Of a stretch of 64,000 bases of DNA, positions 9,386 through 16,565 are shown in pieces. The DNA lies in contig CP167917.1 of assembly GCA_041504365.1 (NCBI GenBank), positions 558,001-622,000 of the forward strand. Reading direction: 5' to 3'. The notes below the pieces were generated by a model, which was not told the origin of the DNA, made no database searches, and saw only the letters and a list, made by a program, of their open reading frames with translations. The translations under genes and the position numbers were made by a program. This DNA comes from Dryocola sp. LX212 (GTDB lineage: Bacteria; Pseudomonadota; Gammaproteobacteria; Enterobacterales; Enterobacteriaceae). How positions within the stretch are numbered: the first letter of the stretch is position 1; the number at the start of each line of letters is the position of its first letter.

Positions 9386-10720
9386 ATGAAAGAGTCAGTC
9401 AGCTATGTCCCGAGCCGGGCCGACTTCACGGGCTCGCCTGCGGTTGCCGCGTCCTCAACGTCGAACGGGCCCAGCGTAACATCGCTGGTTGCCGTGACGC
9501 TGGGCAATGGCCTTGAGATCTACGATTTTGCCGTGTACAGCTTTTTCTCCGTGATTATTGGCCACCTGTTTTTTCCGGCCAGCAACGATTACGTTTCCCT
9601 GCTTCTCGCCGTCGCGACCTTCGGCGTCGGCTTTATCATGCGCCCGCTGGGCAGCATGGTCTTAGGCAATTATGCCGATCGGCACGGACGCAAAGCCGCC
9701 ATGACGCTGATCATGGGCCTCATGTCGCTGGGCGTTCTGATGGTGGCTTTTGCCCCGACCTACAAAGACGTGGGAATTTTCGCACCGATAGTCCTGATTG
9801 CCGGACGCCTGCTGCAGGGGTTTTCGGCGGGCGGTGAAGTCGGTGCGGCGACCACCTGGCTGATGGAGGCTGGCGGGCATTCCCGGCGTGGCGTACGCGT
9901 AAGCTGGCAGATGACCAGCCAGGGCGGGGCTGCGTTACTGGGGGCTGCGATGGGAGCCGGACTAAGCCACGTGCTGAGCGAGCAGCAGCTGTATGACTGG
10001 GGCTGGCGAGTTCCATTTATCTTCGGGTTGTTAATTATGCCGGTTGGGCTGTATATCCGTCGCCAGCTGCCGGAAACCCACAGCACGACGGCGGACAGCA
10101 CCGTTGCCAATCCGGCCCTGACGCTCTGGCGCGAGCATCGTCGGGCGCTGGTGCTGGGGATCCTGCTGGTGATGAAAGGCACCACGACGTTCTACATCAT
10201 TATCTATTACATGCCCGCCTACATGGTGAATACCCTGCACATGCCCACCAGCATCTCCTACTGGATAAGCCTGACGGCGGCGCTGCTGACGCTGCTGATC
10301 CCCTTCTGGGGCGGCAGGCTTGCAGACCGGCTGCCGAAGCGTAAACCGATACTGATCGGCTGCGCGATCGTCTCTTTCCTGCTGATCTGGCCGATCTTTG
10401 CCACAATTCTGTATGGCGTTCCGCTCGGCTACACCATCGCGCTGATCGCCGTAGATCAGATCCTCGCCAACATCAGCGCCGTAGCAATGTTCCTGCTGGT
10501 GCTCGAGACCTTCCCGAAAGCGGTACGCGCCTGCGGTATGGCGATGGTTTATGCGGTAGGTGTTTCACTGTTCGGCGGCTTCGCACAGTTTAACGTTACC
10601 TGGCTGCTGAAAGTCACGAATGCGCCGATGGCCCCGGCCTGGTACCTGATGTTTTGCTCTCTCGTTTCCCTGGCCGCGCTGATGGCCTGGCGCGAACGTC
10701 ACCTCGATCACGACGAATAA
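9386..10720 (+). CDS. MFS transporter, metabolite:H+ symporter type
   Basis: Encodes 444 residues with about 12 membrane segments. The loop GNYADRHGRKAAMTLI between segments 2 and 3 is the MFS signature motif, and FSAGGEVGAATTWLMEAG in segment 4-5 is typical of the MHS subfamily (ProP, ShiA, KgtP). The start is the ATG 7 nt after AGGAA; the frame is open further upstream but lacks a start site. It is followed after 20 nt by the amidohydrolase gene, so the pair probably imports and cleaves one substrate, for example an N-acyl amino acid. Confidence 0.9.
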   Translation: MKESVSYVPSRADFTGSPAVAASSTSNGPSVTSLVAVTLGNGLEIYDFAVYSFFSVIIGHLFFPASNDYVSLLLAVATFGVGFIMRPLGSMVLGNYADRHGRKAAMTLIMGLMSLGVLMVAFAPTYKDVGIFAPIVLIAGRLLQGFSAGGEVGAATTWLMEAGGHSRRGVRVSWQMTSQGGAALLGAAMGAGLSHVLSEQQLYDWGWRVPFIFGLLIMPVGLYIRRQLPETHSTTADSTVANPALTLWREHRRALVLGILLVMKGTTTFYIIIYYMPAYMVNTLHMPTSISYWISLTAALLTLLIPFWGGRLADRLPKRKPILIGCAIVSFLLIWPIFATILYGVPLGYTIALIAVDQILANISAVAMFLLVLETFPKAVRACGMAMVYAVGVSLFGGFAQFNVTWLLKVTNAPMAPAWYLMFCSLVSLAALMAWRERHLDHDE

Positions 10721-10740
10721 GATGAATAAAAGGAAAACCT

Positions 10741-11907
10741 ATGCTAATCAAAGAAATTCTCGACCATGAAGCGGAGATGATCGCCATTCGCCGCGACTTC
10801 CATCAGCATCCGGAGCTGGGCTTTGAAGAGTTCCGCACCAGCGATCGCATCGCGGAGCTGCTGACCAGCTGGGGCTATGAGGTGCATCGCGGGTTAGGCG
10901 GCACCGGCGTAGTGGGGACGCTACGGGTTGGCAGCGGCGGCAGGCGGCTTGGCATTCGTGCCGATATGGACGCGCTGCCCATGCAGGAACAGACCGGGCT
11001 GCCGTGGGCGAGCGCGGTGGAAGGCAAGATGCACGCCTGCGGCCACGACGGCCACTGCGCAATTCTGCTGTCCGCGGCGCGCTATCTGGCTGAACATCGG
11101 CCATTTAGCGGTACGCTGCATCTTATTTTCCAGCCGTCGGAAGAGTCCGTCGGCGGCGCAAAACGCATGATAGACGACGGGCTGTTTACCCTTTTCCCCT
11201 GCGATGCGATCTTCGGCCTGCACAACTTCCCGCTGATCCCGGCAGGGCAGATCATGACTAAGCCGGGCGCGCTGATGGCCTCGTCCGACAGCATGACCGT
11301 TCACCTTGAAGGCAAAGGCGGTCACGGGTCGATGCCGGAAAACAGCATCGATCCTACCGTCGCGGGAGCTGCGATCGTCATGGCGCTGCAAACCATTGTT
11401 TCCCGCAACGTCGACCCGCAGGATGCCGCAGTGGTGACCGTGGGCAGCCTGCAAAGCGGAACAACCCACAACATCATTCCGCACAATGCGGTGCTTAAGC
11501 TGAATATGCGCACGTTCAAACCTGAAGTGCGAGATGCGGTGAAAACACGTATTCAGGCCATCGTGCAGGGCCAGGCGGAAAGCTTTGGCGTGAAAGCTTC
11601 TATCGAGCCGGACTTTGGCTATCCGGTAACGATTAACGATCCGGCGCAGACCGAGTTCGCCCTGCAGGTGGCCCGCGACGCGTTTGGCGCAGAATGGGTT
11701 GCGGATCCGCAGGAGGTGAAAAGCGCGATGGGCAGCGAAGATTTCGCGTTCATGCTCGAAGAGGTGCCGGGCTGCTACGTCTGGCTGGGCACCGGCAAAG
11801 GCAAAGATGATTATTCCGTGCATCACCCTCTGTATCAGTTTAACGACGAGTGTATTTCCATCGGCGCGACCTACTGGGTGAAGCTCACCGAGGCCTATTT
11901 ACGTTAG
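10741..11907 (+). CDS. M20-family amidohydrolase (hippurate hydrolase-like)
   Basis: Encodes 388 residues, the size of M20D peptidases that split N-acyl or N-aroyl amino acids. Metal-site motifs are present: HQHPELGFEE near the N-terminus, GIRADMDALPMQEQTGLPW (about residues 76-94), MHACGHDGHCAILL (about 97-110) with the conserved Cys and His, EESVGGAKRMID and GLHNFP. A dimerisation domain lies in the middle (GGHGSMPENSIDPTVAGAAI). AAAAGGAAAA gives a good ribosome-binding site. With the upstream MFS carrier and divergent LysR gene it forms a small catabolic unit. The exact substrate is not determined by sequence. Confidence 0.9.
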   Translation: MLIKEILDHEAEMIAIRRDFHQHPELGFEEFRTSDRIAELLTSWGYEVHRGLGGTGVVGTLRVGSGGRRLGIRADMDALPMQEQTGLPWASAVEGKMHACGHDGHCAILLSAARYLAEHRPFSGTLHLIFQPSEESVGGAKRMIDDGLFTLFPCDAIFGLHNFPLIPAGQIMTKPGALMASSDSMTVHLEGKGGHGSMPENSIDPTVAGAAIVMALQTIVSRNVDPQDAAVVTVGSLQSGTTHNIIPHNAVLKLNMRTFKPEVRDAVKTRIQAIVQGQAESFGVKASIEPDFGYPVTINDPAQTEFALQVARDAFGAEWVADPQEVKSAMGSEDFAFMLEEVPGCYVWLGTGKGKDDYSVHHPLYQFNDECISIGATYWVKLTEAYLR

Positions 11908-11915
11908 TTTTTTAC

Positions 11916-11941
11916 GGCGGATGACGCTGCGCTTATCCGCC
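11916..11941. repeat. REP element after the amidohydrolase gene
   Basis: Hairpin GGCGGAT/ATCCGCC around GACGCTGCGCTT, the enterobacterial REP pattern. Lies 9 nt after the amidohydrolase stop and may protect or end the mRNA. Confidence 0.75.
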
Positions 11942-11966
11942 CTGGCGCCGTTGTGGCTAACACTTT

Positions 11967-12005
11967 GTGTATTCATTTGCTACACTGTATAACGAATGAA
12001 TACAC
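11967..12005. promoter_or_regulatory. Palindromic operator/promoter of tacA-tacT
   Basis: Perfect 11-bp inverted repeat GTGTATTCATT/AATGAATACAC with a 17-nt spacer that contains a -10-like TATAAC. It ends 10 nt before the antitoxin start codon. Ribbon-helix-helix antitoxins of this type repress their own promoter through such palindromes (inference from the family). Confidence 0.65.
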
Positions 12006-12015
12006 GAGAAATGTC

Positions 12016-12288
12016 ATGAGAACCCAGCCGAAAGAAACCCCAATCAACATACGAGCGAAGGCCGCCCAGCGCGATCTGATCGATCGCGCGGCGGAGCTGG
12101 TCTCTAAGTCCCGCACTGACTTTGTGCTGGAGGCCGCGTGTCGTGAAGCAGAGGATATCCTTCTCGATCAGCGGCTCTTCATGGCGGACGAAAATCAGTT
12201 CAACGCCTTCCTGAAAGCCTTAGAAGCCCCCGTTTCCGAAAACGTCGGCCTGGCCGATCTGCTGAGCAGGAGAGCTCCGTGGGAATAA
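12016..12288 (+). CDS. tacA: DUF1778 (TacA-type) antitoxin
   Basis: Encodes 90 residues: an N-terminal ribbon-helix-helix (TPINIRAKAAQRDLIDRAAEL, about residues 8-28), SRTDFVLEAACREAEDILLDQ, and a C-terminal tail (FNAFLKALEAP, then LLSRRAPWE) that in TacA proteins wraps the toxin. The ATG chosen is the one giving the family N-terminus; the frame is open further upstream through the promoter palindrome. The stop overlaps the GTG start of the toxin gene by 10 nt, the usual TacA-TacT arrangement. The toxin gene is interrupted, so this antitoxin now seems to lack a partner in cis. Confidence 0.88.
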   Translation: MRTQPKETPINIRAKAAQRDLIDRAAELVSKSRTDFVLEAACREAEDILLDQRLFMADENQFNAFLKALEAPVSENVGLADLLSRRAPWE

Positions 12289-12758
12289 CAGCGCCAGAAC
12301 TGCTCAGGGCTGAGCACGTAACGGCAGAATTTTATTGCAGTGAAAATACGCTGGATGTATGGCTTAAACGCAAGGCGCTTAAGAATTAGGTTATCGGTGC
12401 TTCCCGCACCTTCGTCGTTTGTGAAGCGGGAAACAAAAGGGTCGTTGGCTTCTATGCATTAGCGACCGGCAGCGTAGAACGCGCGTCGGTTCCCGGCCTG
12501 GTAAGACGTAATATGCCCGACCCGGTACCCGTATGCGTGCTTGGCAGGCTGGCCGTAGATGCCAGTTTTCACGGACAAAAAATTGGCGTGGCCCTGCTGA
12601 AGGACGCGGTGCTGCGAACCCGCCAGGTCTCGCAGCACGTTGGCATGCGGGCGCTGCTGGTTCACGCCCTGTCTGACAACGCAAAGGCGTTTTATCAGCG
12701 CTTTGGATTTATTGAGTCAGGCCTGCAGCCCAGCACTTTGCTCTTACCGCTCTGGTAA
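12279..12758 (+). pseudogene. tacT: TacT-type GNAT toxin gene with an in-frame amber stop
   Basis: Read from the overlapping GTG, the frame gives a 159-codon TacT-like N-acetyltransferase with a single defect: codon 37 is TAG (12387-12389), directly after ALKN, where family members normally have Gln (CAG). After it the same frame continues without change through SRTFVVCEAGN, VVGFYALATGSV, RRNMPDPVPVCVLGRLAVD and HGQKIGVALLKDAVLRT (the acetyl-CoA loop) to a normal end. TacT toxins acetylate aminoacyl-tRNA and stop translation. One C-to-T change therefore explains the loss. An internal ATG at 12513 would give only the last half and no complete active site. Confidence 0.85.
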
Positions 12759-12793
12759 GATTTGCGCCCCCGAAACCGAAGGCACGAAGCGGA

Positions 12794-12865
12794 TCAGTGA
12801 TGGACCAGCGTGGCGAAGTAATAGATCAGCGGGATCGCCAGCAGATACAGCCCCACGGGGATCTC
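12794..12865 (-). pseudogene. C-terminal remnant of a membrane protein gene
   Basis: On the minus strand the 23 codons before a TGA read EIPVGLYLLAIPLIYYFATL followed by VHH, a hydrophobic tail typical of a membrane protein's last helix. The frame is cut at the left end of the IS3-family element. I do not recognise the gene. Confidence 0.45.
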
Positions 12866-12895
12866 TGATCCTACCCACGTAATGTGGACACGGCC

Positions 12896-13750
12896 CTAAG
12901 CGAGGTTCTGGTTTTCAAACTGTTCGGGACTGAGACCGCCACAGGCACTGTGGCGGCGCCACCGATTGTAATCACACTCGATATAATTAAACACTGTCGT
13001 CCGCATGATTTCCCGGCTGATAAAACGTTCCCCGTGGATACATTCCACCTTCAGCGAGTGGAAGAAGCTTTCCGCGCAGGCATTGTCGTAACAACACCCT
13101 TTCGCACTCATGCTACCGTGCAGATTATGCCGCTTCAGCAGCGCCTGATAGTCCGCCGAACAGTATTGCCCACCGCGATCTGTATGGACAATGACATTTC
13201 CCGGTCGCTTACGTCGCCAGAGTGCCATCTGCAGCGCATCGCAGGCCAGCTGCGCTGTCATCCGCGACGACATTGACCAGCCGATGACAGCCCGCGACCA
13301 CAGGTCAATCACCACCGCGAGGTACAACCAGCCCTCGTCGGTGCGAAGATACGTGATGTCTCCTGCCCACTTCTGATTCGGGCCACTCGCGTAAAAATCC
13401 TGTTTCAGCAGATTTTCAGACACCGGCAGGCCATGTTCTCTGTAGCTGACCGGGCTGAACTTCCGGGCAGCCTTTGCACGAAGTCCCTGACGTCGCAGGC
13501 TGGCGGCAATCGTTTTGACGTTGTACTCAGGCAGTTCGTCAGTGAGACGAGGCGCACCATAACGCTGTTTTGCGTCAGTGAATGCCTTTCGGACAGCAGC
13601 ATCGCAGACAAGCCGGAACTGCTGTCGAGGGGTTATCTGATGACGACGCAGGCGCCAGGCATACCAGCCACTGCGGGCAACCCGCAGAACCCGACACATG
13701 GCTTTGACGCTGAACTCAGCCCGATGTTTTTCAATAAAGACATACTTCAT
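12896..13750 (-). CDS. IS3-family transposase OrfB (integrase core)
   Basis: Encodes 284 residues with the rve integrase core. The catalytic triad is visible: Asp in [14 protein letters not shown] (about residue 130), Asp in [16 protein letters not shown] (about 190) and Glu in [17 protein letters not shown] (about 226). An N-terminal HTH_21-like region precedes it ([11 protein letters not shown]). Expression usually needs a -1 frameshift from OrfA or translational coupling; the ATG lies in an ATGA overlap with the orfA stop. The protein is full length. Confidence 0.93.
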   Translation of the reverse strand: MKYVFIEKHRAEFSVKAMCRVLRVARSGWYAWRLRRHQITPRQQFRLVCDAAVRKAFTDAKQRYGAPRLTDELPEYNVKTIAASLRRQGLRAKAARKFSPVSYREHGLPVSENLLKQDFYASGPNQKWAGDITYLRTDEGWLYLAVVIDLWSRAVIGWSMSSRMTAQLACDALQMALWRRKRPGNVIVHTDRGGQYCSADYQALLKRHNLHGSMSAKGCCYDNACAESFFHSLKVECIHGERFISREIMRTTVFNYIECDYNRWRRHSACGGLSPEQFENQNLA

Positions 13751-14046
13751 TTCGGGCGCTTCGCGAAGTATGTCGCGGCCTTTTGGAGAATGGCCAGCTC
13801 CTCGTCCCGTTCAGCCAGCTGGCGTTTAAGGCGGGCAATTTCAACGGACATTTCCTGCTCACGTTCGGAAGAGCAGCGGGCATTGTTAATCTTACTGCGC
13901 CATGCATAGAGCTGGGATTCATACAGGCTGAGTTCCCGGGCAGCGGCAGCAATACCGACACGTTCCGCAAGCTTCAGGGCTTCGTTGCGGAATTCAGGCG
14001 TGTGCTGTTTGCGGGGCTTCTTACTGGTTGATACTGGTTTTGTCAT
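13747..14046 (-). CDS. IS3-family transposase OrfA
   Basis: Encodes 99 residues: a helix-turn-helix of the transposase_8 family ([20 protein letters not shown], then [10 protein letters not shown]) followed by a leucine-zipper-like coiled coil ([20 protein letters not shown]) used for OrfA multimerisation. It starts about 63 nt inside the right end of the element and directs DNA binding to the terminal repeats. Confidence 0.92.
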   Translation of the reverse strand: MTKPVSTSKKPRKQHTPEFRNEALKLAERVGIAAAARELSLYESQLYAWRSKINNARCSSEREQEMSVEIARLKRQLAERDEELAILQKAATYFAKRPK

Positions 14047-14109
14047 GAGTCACCTCTGATTGAGAGTTTACTCACTTAGTCGCGTGTCCACTATTCGCGG
14101 GTAGGATCA

Positions 14110-14229
14110 CTCCACGCTGAATTATCAGACACCGTCTGAATTTGCGGCGGGCTGGAGAAAGGGTCATTCTGAGAATGAAGAATCCGACGTTACTAACTGA
14201 GTGTTGTATCTAATCCTGGGGGCAGGTCA
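14110..14229 (+). mobile_element. Right-end remnant of a second, older IS3-family element
   Basis: Codons 14111-14200 read STLNYQTPSEFAAGWRKGHS and end in DVTN plus a stop, the C-terminus of another IS3-group transposase on the plus strand. The stop is followed by TGTTGTATCTAATCCTGGGG and GCAGGTCA, a typical IS3 terminal repeat. The rest of that element is absent, and the intact IS lies directly against it. Confidence 0.72.
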
Positions 14230-14486
14230 AGATTTCTTATCGTTCGTTTTTAGTCGATTCCGGGTTGGTGAAAAGTTCGGTACTGAGATCTGAGTACAAG
14301 GCATTTTGTCGGCGGGGTTAAAGCTGATCAGGTGAACGAGATTTTAAATCAGGCGGAAAAATACAGACGGTACTTTTTCCTAAGTAAAAGATTACTTAAG
14401 GTTTTTTGCCAAAAATCAGGATGCCTGGGATTTGATTATTTTTTGCACTAAAGGCCAGTAACCTAATCGCTTTCGTATTCACGTAC
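14230..14486. other. Gene-free stretch between the IS remnant and the effector locus
   Basis: About 257 nt, AT-rich towards the right. No frame longer than about 30 codons shows recognisable sequence. It may be decayed DNA from the island that carried the PAAR effector. Confidence 0.4.
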
Positions 14487-14513
14487 AAGAAAAGCCGCTT
14501 TAGCGGCTTTATA
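14487..14513 (-). terminator. Terminator of the PAAR effector-immunity operon
   Basis: Perfect 8-bp stem AAAGCCGC/GCGGCTTT with a 4-nt loop. On the minus strand it is followed by TTTTCTT, 9 nt beyond the stop of the small membrane protein gene. Confidence 0.8.
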
Positions 14514-14521
14514 AAATAGAC

Positions 14522-14905
14522 TTAGAGAAATAAGTAAGATGTCATGATGGTTGTACAAAACATAACAATCATTACTAAGAATAAAGTGAACTTAATTTTT
14601 AGCCAAGATACTTCCTCTTTAGGTAAATTTTTGATGAAATCATAATGTTCGGGGTTCATATTTCTCACAGGAAAACTTCCCTTTTTAAAAGCAAATGGGA
14701 AGATGAAGTACATATCTTTTTGAAAAGCTAAAAATATCCCCCCTGCTTGTGCAAGGATTATACCCGCGGGTACGTATCCAAATCGTTCTTTAAAAATATC
14801 GCACAATAAAAGATGTTGTTTATTCTTCGTCACCGAATATGCACATGCTACAATTGTCGATAAGACAAACAATATGAAAATGATAGCAGATATAATTTTC
14901 ATCAT
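14522..14905 (-). CDS. Small inner membrane protein, candidate immunity protein
   Basis: Encodes 127 residues with an N-terminal membrane helix (IISAIIFILFVLSTIVACAY), a central hydrophobic stretch (VPAGIILAQAGGIFLAF) and a C-terminal helix (FTLFLVMIVMFCTTIMTSYL). No family is recognised. Its ATG overlaps the stop of the PAAR effector gene (ATGA), so it is translated together with it, and the DNA is equally AT-rich. Partners of membrane-acting type VI effectors are usually small inner membrane proteins, which makes immunity the best guess, but no direct evidence is available. It may start at 14905 or 14902. Confidence 0.7.
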   Translation of the reverse strand: MMKIISAIIFILFVLSTIVACAYSVTKNKQHLLLCDIFKERFGYVPAGIILAQAGGIFLAFQKDMYFIFPFAFKKGSFPVRNMNPEHYDFIKNLPKEEVSWLKIKFTLFLVMIVMFCTTIMTSYLFL

Positions 14906-16311
14906 TTTCCTACTGCGTTATAAATTATTTCACCATATTCTTCACCTTTGTCTGAGAGATACTCTCCGCCTACATACCCCCCACCAGTACCAAGAATTAC
15001 ACCACAAGCTAATGCACCTGCTCCGGCAGCTTCTATTGTTAAAGCCCCCAAAATAACAGAACAGAGGCCAACACCAGCAGCACCGCCAGCATAACTACCA
15101 GCAAGCCCCCCTGCAAAGCTACCTATTTCCGTGTATTTCTTTTTAGTACATTCGCTTTCACGACCAATAGAACAAGCCTCATTTATTTCATTGATAGAAT
15201 GCAAAGCACTAAAGCCGATCCCGACATAACCAACATATCGCATAGCTGCTACATATTTTGCCGCTCGCTCTATATGTGTAGCGTAGCCATCAATATCACT
15301 TATTCCCGTTTCATTCCATTTATGAGTTATCGATTTAGTTGATAAACCAAGAGCACTTTTTAGGTTGTTGTGCTCACCAAGTTTCATACCTTTATTAAGG
15401 AAGCCGACTTTAAGGACATGATCAAGTTCCTTGAATAGTTGAGCTCGTCTTACATAGAACTGCTCACCAATCAAAGCCCCTCTTGTGATGTATGTATTCT
15501 TGTACGTTTCCTGAATCTCTTTCAGGATTTTCTCTATATTTTCGAAATACTTCCCAACAGGTTCAGCAGCAAGCCCGATTCCTTTATCGGCGATGTTGCT
15601 AAAGTTAGCTATTGTTGCATAGTGATCGTGTAAGAAATTAGCTTCTTTATGCGTAAGCGGCTCTAATGCTGTATCAATACGTTGTTTAGCGACCTGCATA
15701 TGTGCGATCTGATCACTGTCCTGTTTTTCTGGATCAACAACAAGCAGGATAGAACCAGCTTTGTATTCCTTACCTTCTCCATTCAATGAGCGGTAAAGTT
15801 CGCGTGTTCCTGCTGGTGGTTCACTTTCGAACAACCAGGGCTCATAGGCCCTCGTTTCAGCACCGTAAGGAAGTACACAGAAGCCAGCATCTACTGGTTC
15901 ACGTTTAGTTTCTTCCTTATGTGGTTTTTTAGCTGTCTGGGCGTGCTGTACGGGTTCTTCCGCTTTTGTTGGTGCAGGAACAGCTAAAGGGGCAGCAGTA
16001 ACTACAGGGGCAGCCTTAACTGCTTTCTTTTCCTCGACCCAATAGGAAGCATTTGGGAATGACGAAATGAAACTTGCGTTACAGGGGCATGTACTGCGGC
16101 TATGCAAAGTACCTGCGGCTGCTACGCCGTGAATCGTGTAAGTGGGGATACCACCCGCGATGTGATAGATTTTGCTATCTTTTCCACATGATACGGAATC
16201 TCCGTTTCTCGCAGTCGCAATCCCCCCAAAGCTGTGATTTGGGGAGCCTGAAAGAATACTACCGCCGCACGTTGTTTTGTCGCCAATACGCAGAAAATGA
16301 CCAGTTGCCAT
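14902..16311 (-). CDS. PAAR-domain type VI secretion effector with glycine-rich C-terminal membrane domain
   Basis: Encodes 469 residues. Residues 1-90 are a PAAR domain (GIATARNGDSVSCGKDSKIY, IAGGIPTYTIHGVAAAGTLH, then CPCNASF), which caps the VgrG spike of type VI secretion systems. A Pro/Ala/Lys-rich linker (about 95-140) leads to a mostly helical region (about 195-390). The C-terminus (about 395-455) has two Gly/Ala-rich hydrophobic segments (GSFAGGLAGSYAGGAAGVGL and GAGALACGVILGTGGGYVGG), like glycine-zipper pore formers. I infer a membrane-disrupting toxin. The start has AAGGAT upstream. No vgrG, tss genes or adaptor lie in this window, and low GC plus flanking ISs point to transfer. 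Confidence 0.82.
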   Translation of the reverse strand: MATGHFLRIGDKTTCGGSILSGSPNHSFGGIATARNGDSVSCGKDSKIYHIAGGIPTYTIHGVAAAGTLHSRSTCPCNASFISSFPNASYWVEEKKAVKAAPVVTAAPLAVPAPTKAEEPVQHAQTAKKPHKEETKREPVDAGFCVLPYGAETRAYEPWLFESEPPAGTRELYRSLNGEGKEYKAGSILLVVDPEKQDSDQIAHMQVAKQRIDTALEPLTHKEANFLHDHYATIANFSNIADKGIGLAAEPVGKYFENIEKILKEIQETYKNTYITRGALIGEQFYVRRAQLFKELDHVLKVGFLNKGMKLGEHNNLKSALGLSTKSITHKWNETGISDIDGYATHIERAAKYVAAMRYVGYVGIGFSALHSINEINEACSIGRESECTKKKYTEIGSFAGGLAGSYAGGAAGVGLCSVILGALTIEAAGAGALACGVILGTGGGYVGGEYLSDKGEEYGEIIYNAVGK

Positions 16312-16565
16312 AGTATTATCCTTAATGAAGATTGTTTGCTGGTTTGCTCCCGTGGACTATAGATGAGGAGTCCTCACTGCGTGAGCACTCTCATTAACTA
16401 CCTGAAACAGTTCACTTGCTTCGCAGCTCCTGATTTCAGATAGTTGATTCGCTTTCGCTCTTTGTGATGTCGTAAATTTATTACCTAAAGACTCTATGAG
16501 GTATAATTTTCGGACACTTGTTGTTTATGATGGTGTTTCTGACAAATACGCGGGAGAGCATTCAT
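16312..16565. other. Upstream region of the PAAR effector gene
   Basis: 254 AT-rich nt between the effector start and the IS256-family element. It must contain the effector promoter (minus strand). No gene is seen. Confidence 0.4.

Larger units (their letters stand above)
12866..14109 (-). mobile_element. Complete IS3-family insertion sequence (1244 bp)
   Basis: Both ends start TGATCCTACCC (left 12866-12876, right 14099-14109 on the other strand), and the similarity continues inwards through GTGGACACG and CTAAG. The element is flanked by the direct repeat CTC (12863-12865 and 14110-14112), the 3-bp duplication expected for IS3. Inside are orfA and orfB on the minus strand, overlapping by ATGA. 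The element looks intact and recent. Its exact ISfinder name was not determined. Confidence 0.93.

Noticed and set aside
14902-16311. The PAAR protein as an Rhs-type toxin
   Set aside because: No YD repeats or Rhs core are present, and the length of 469 residues is far too short.
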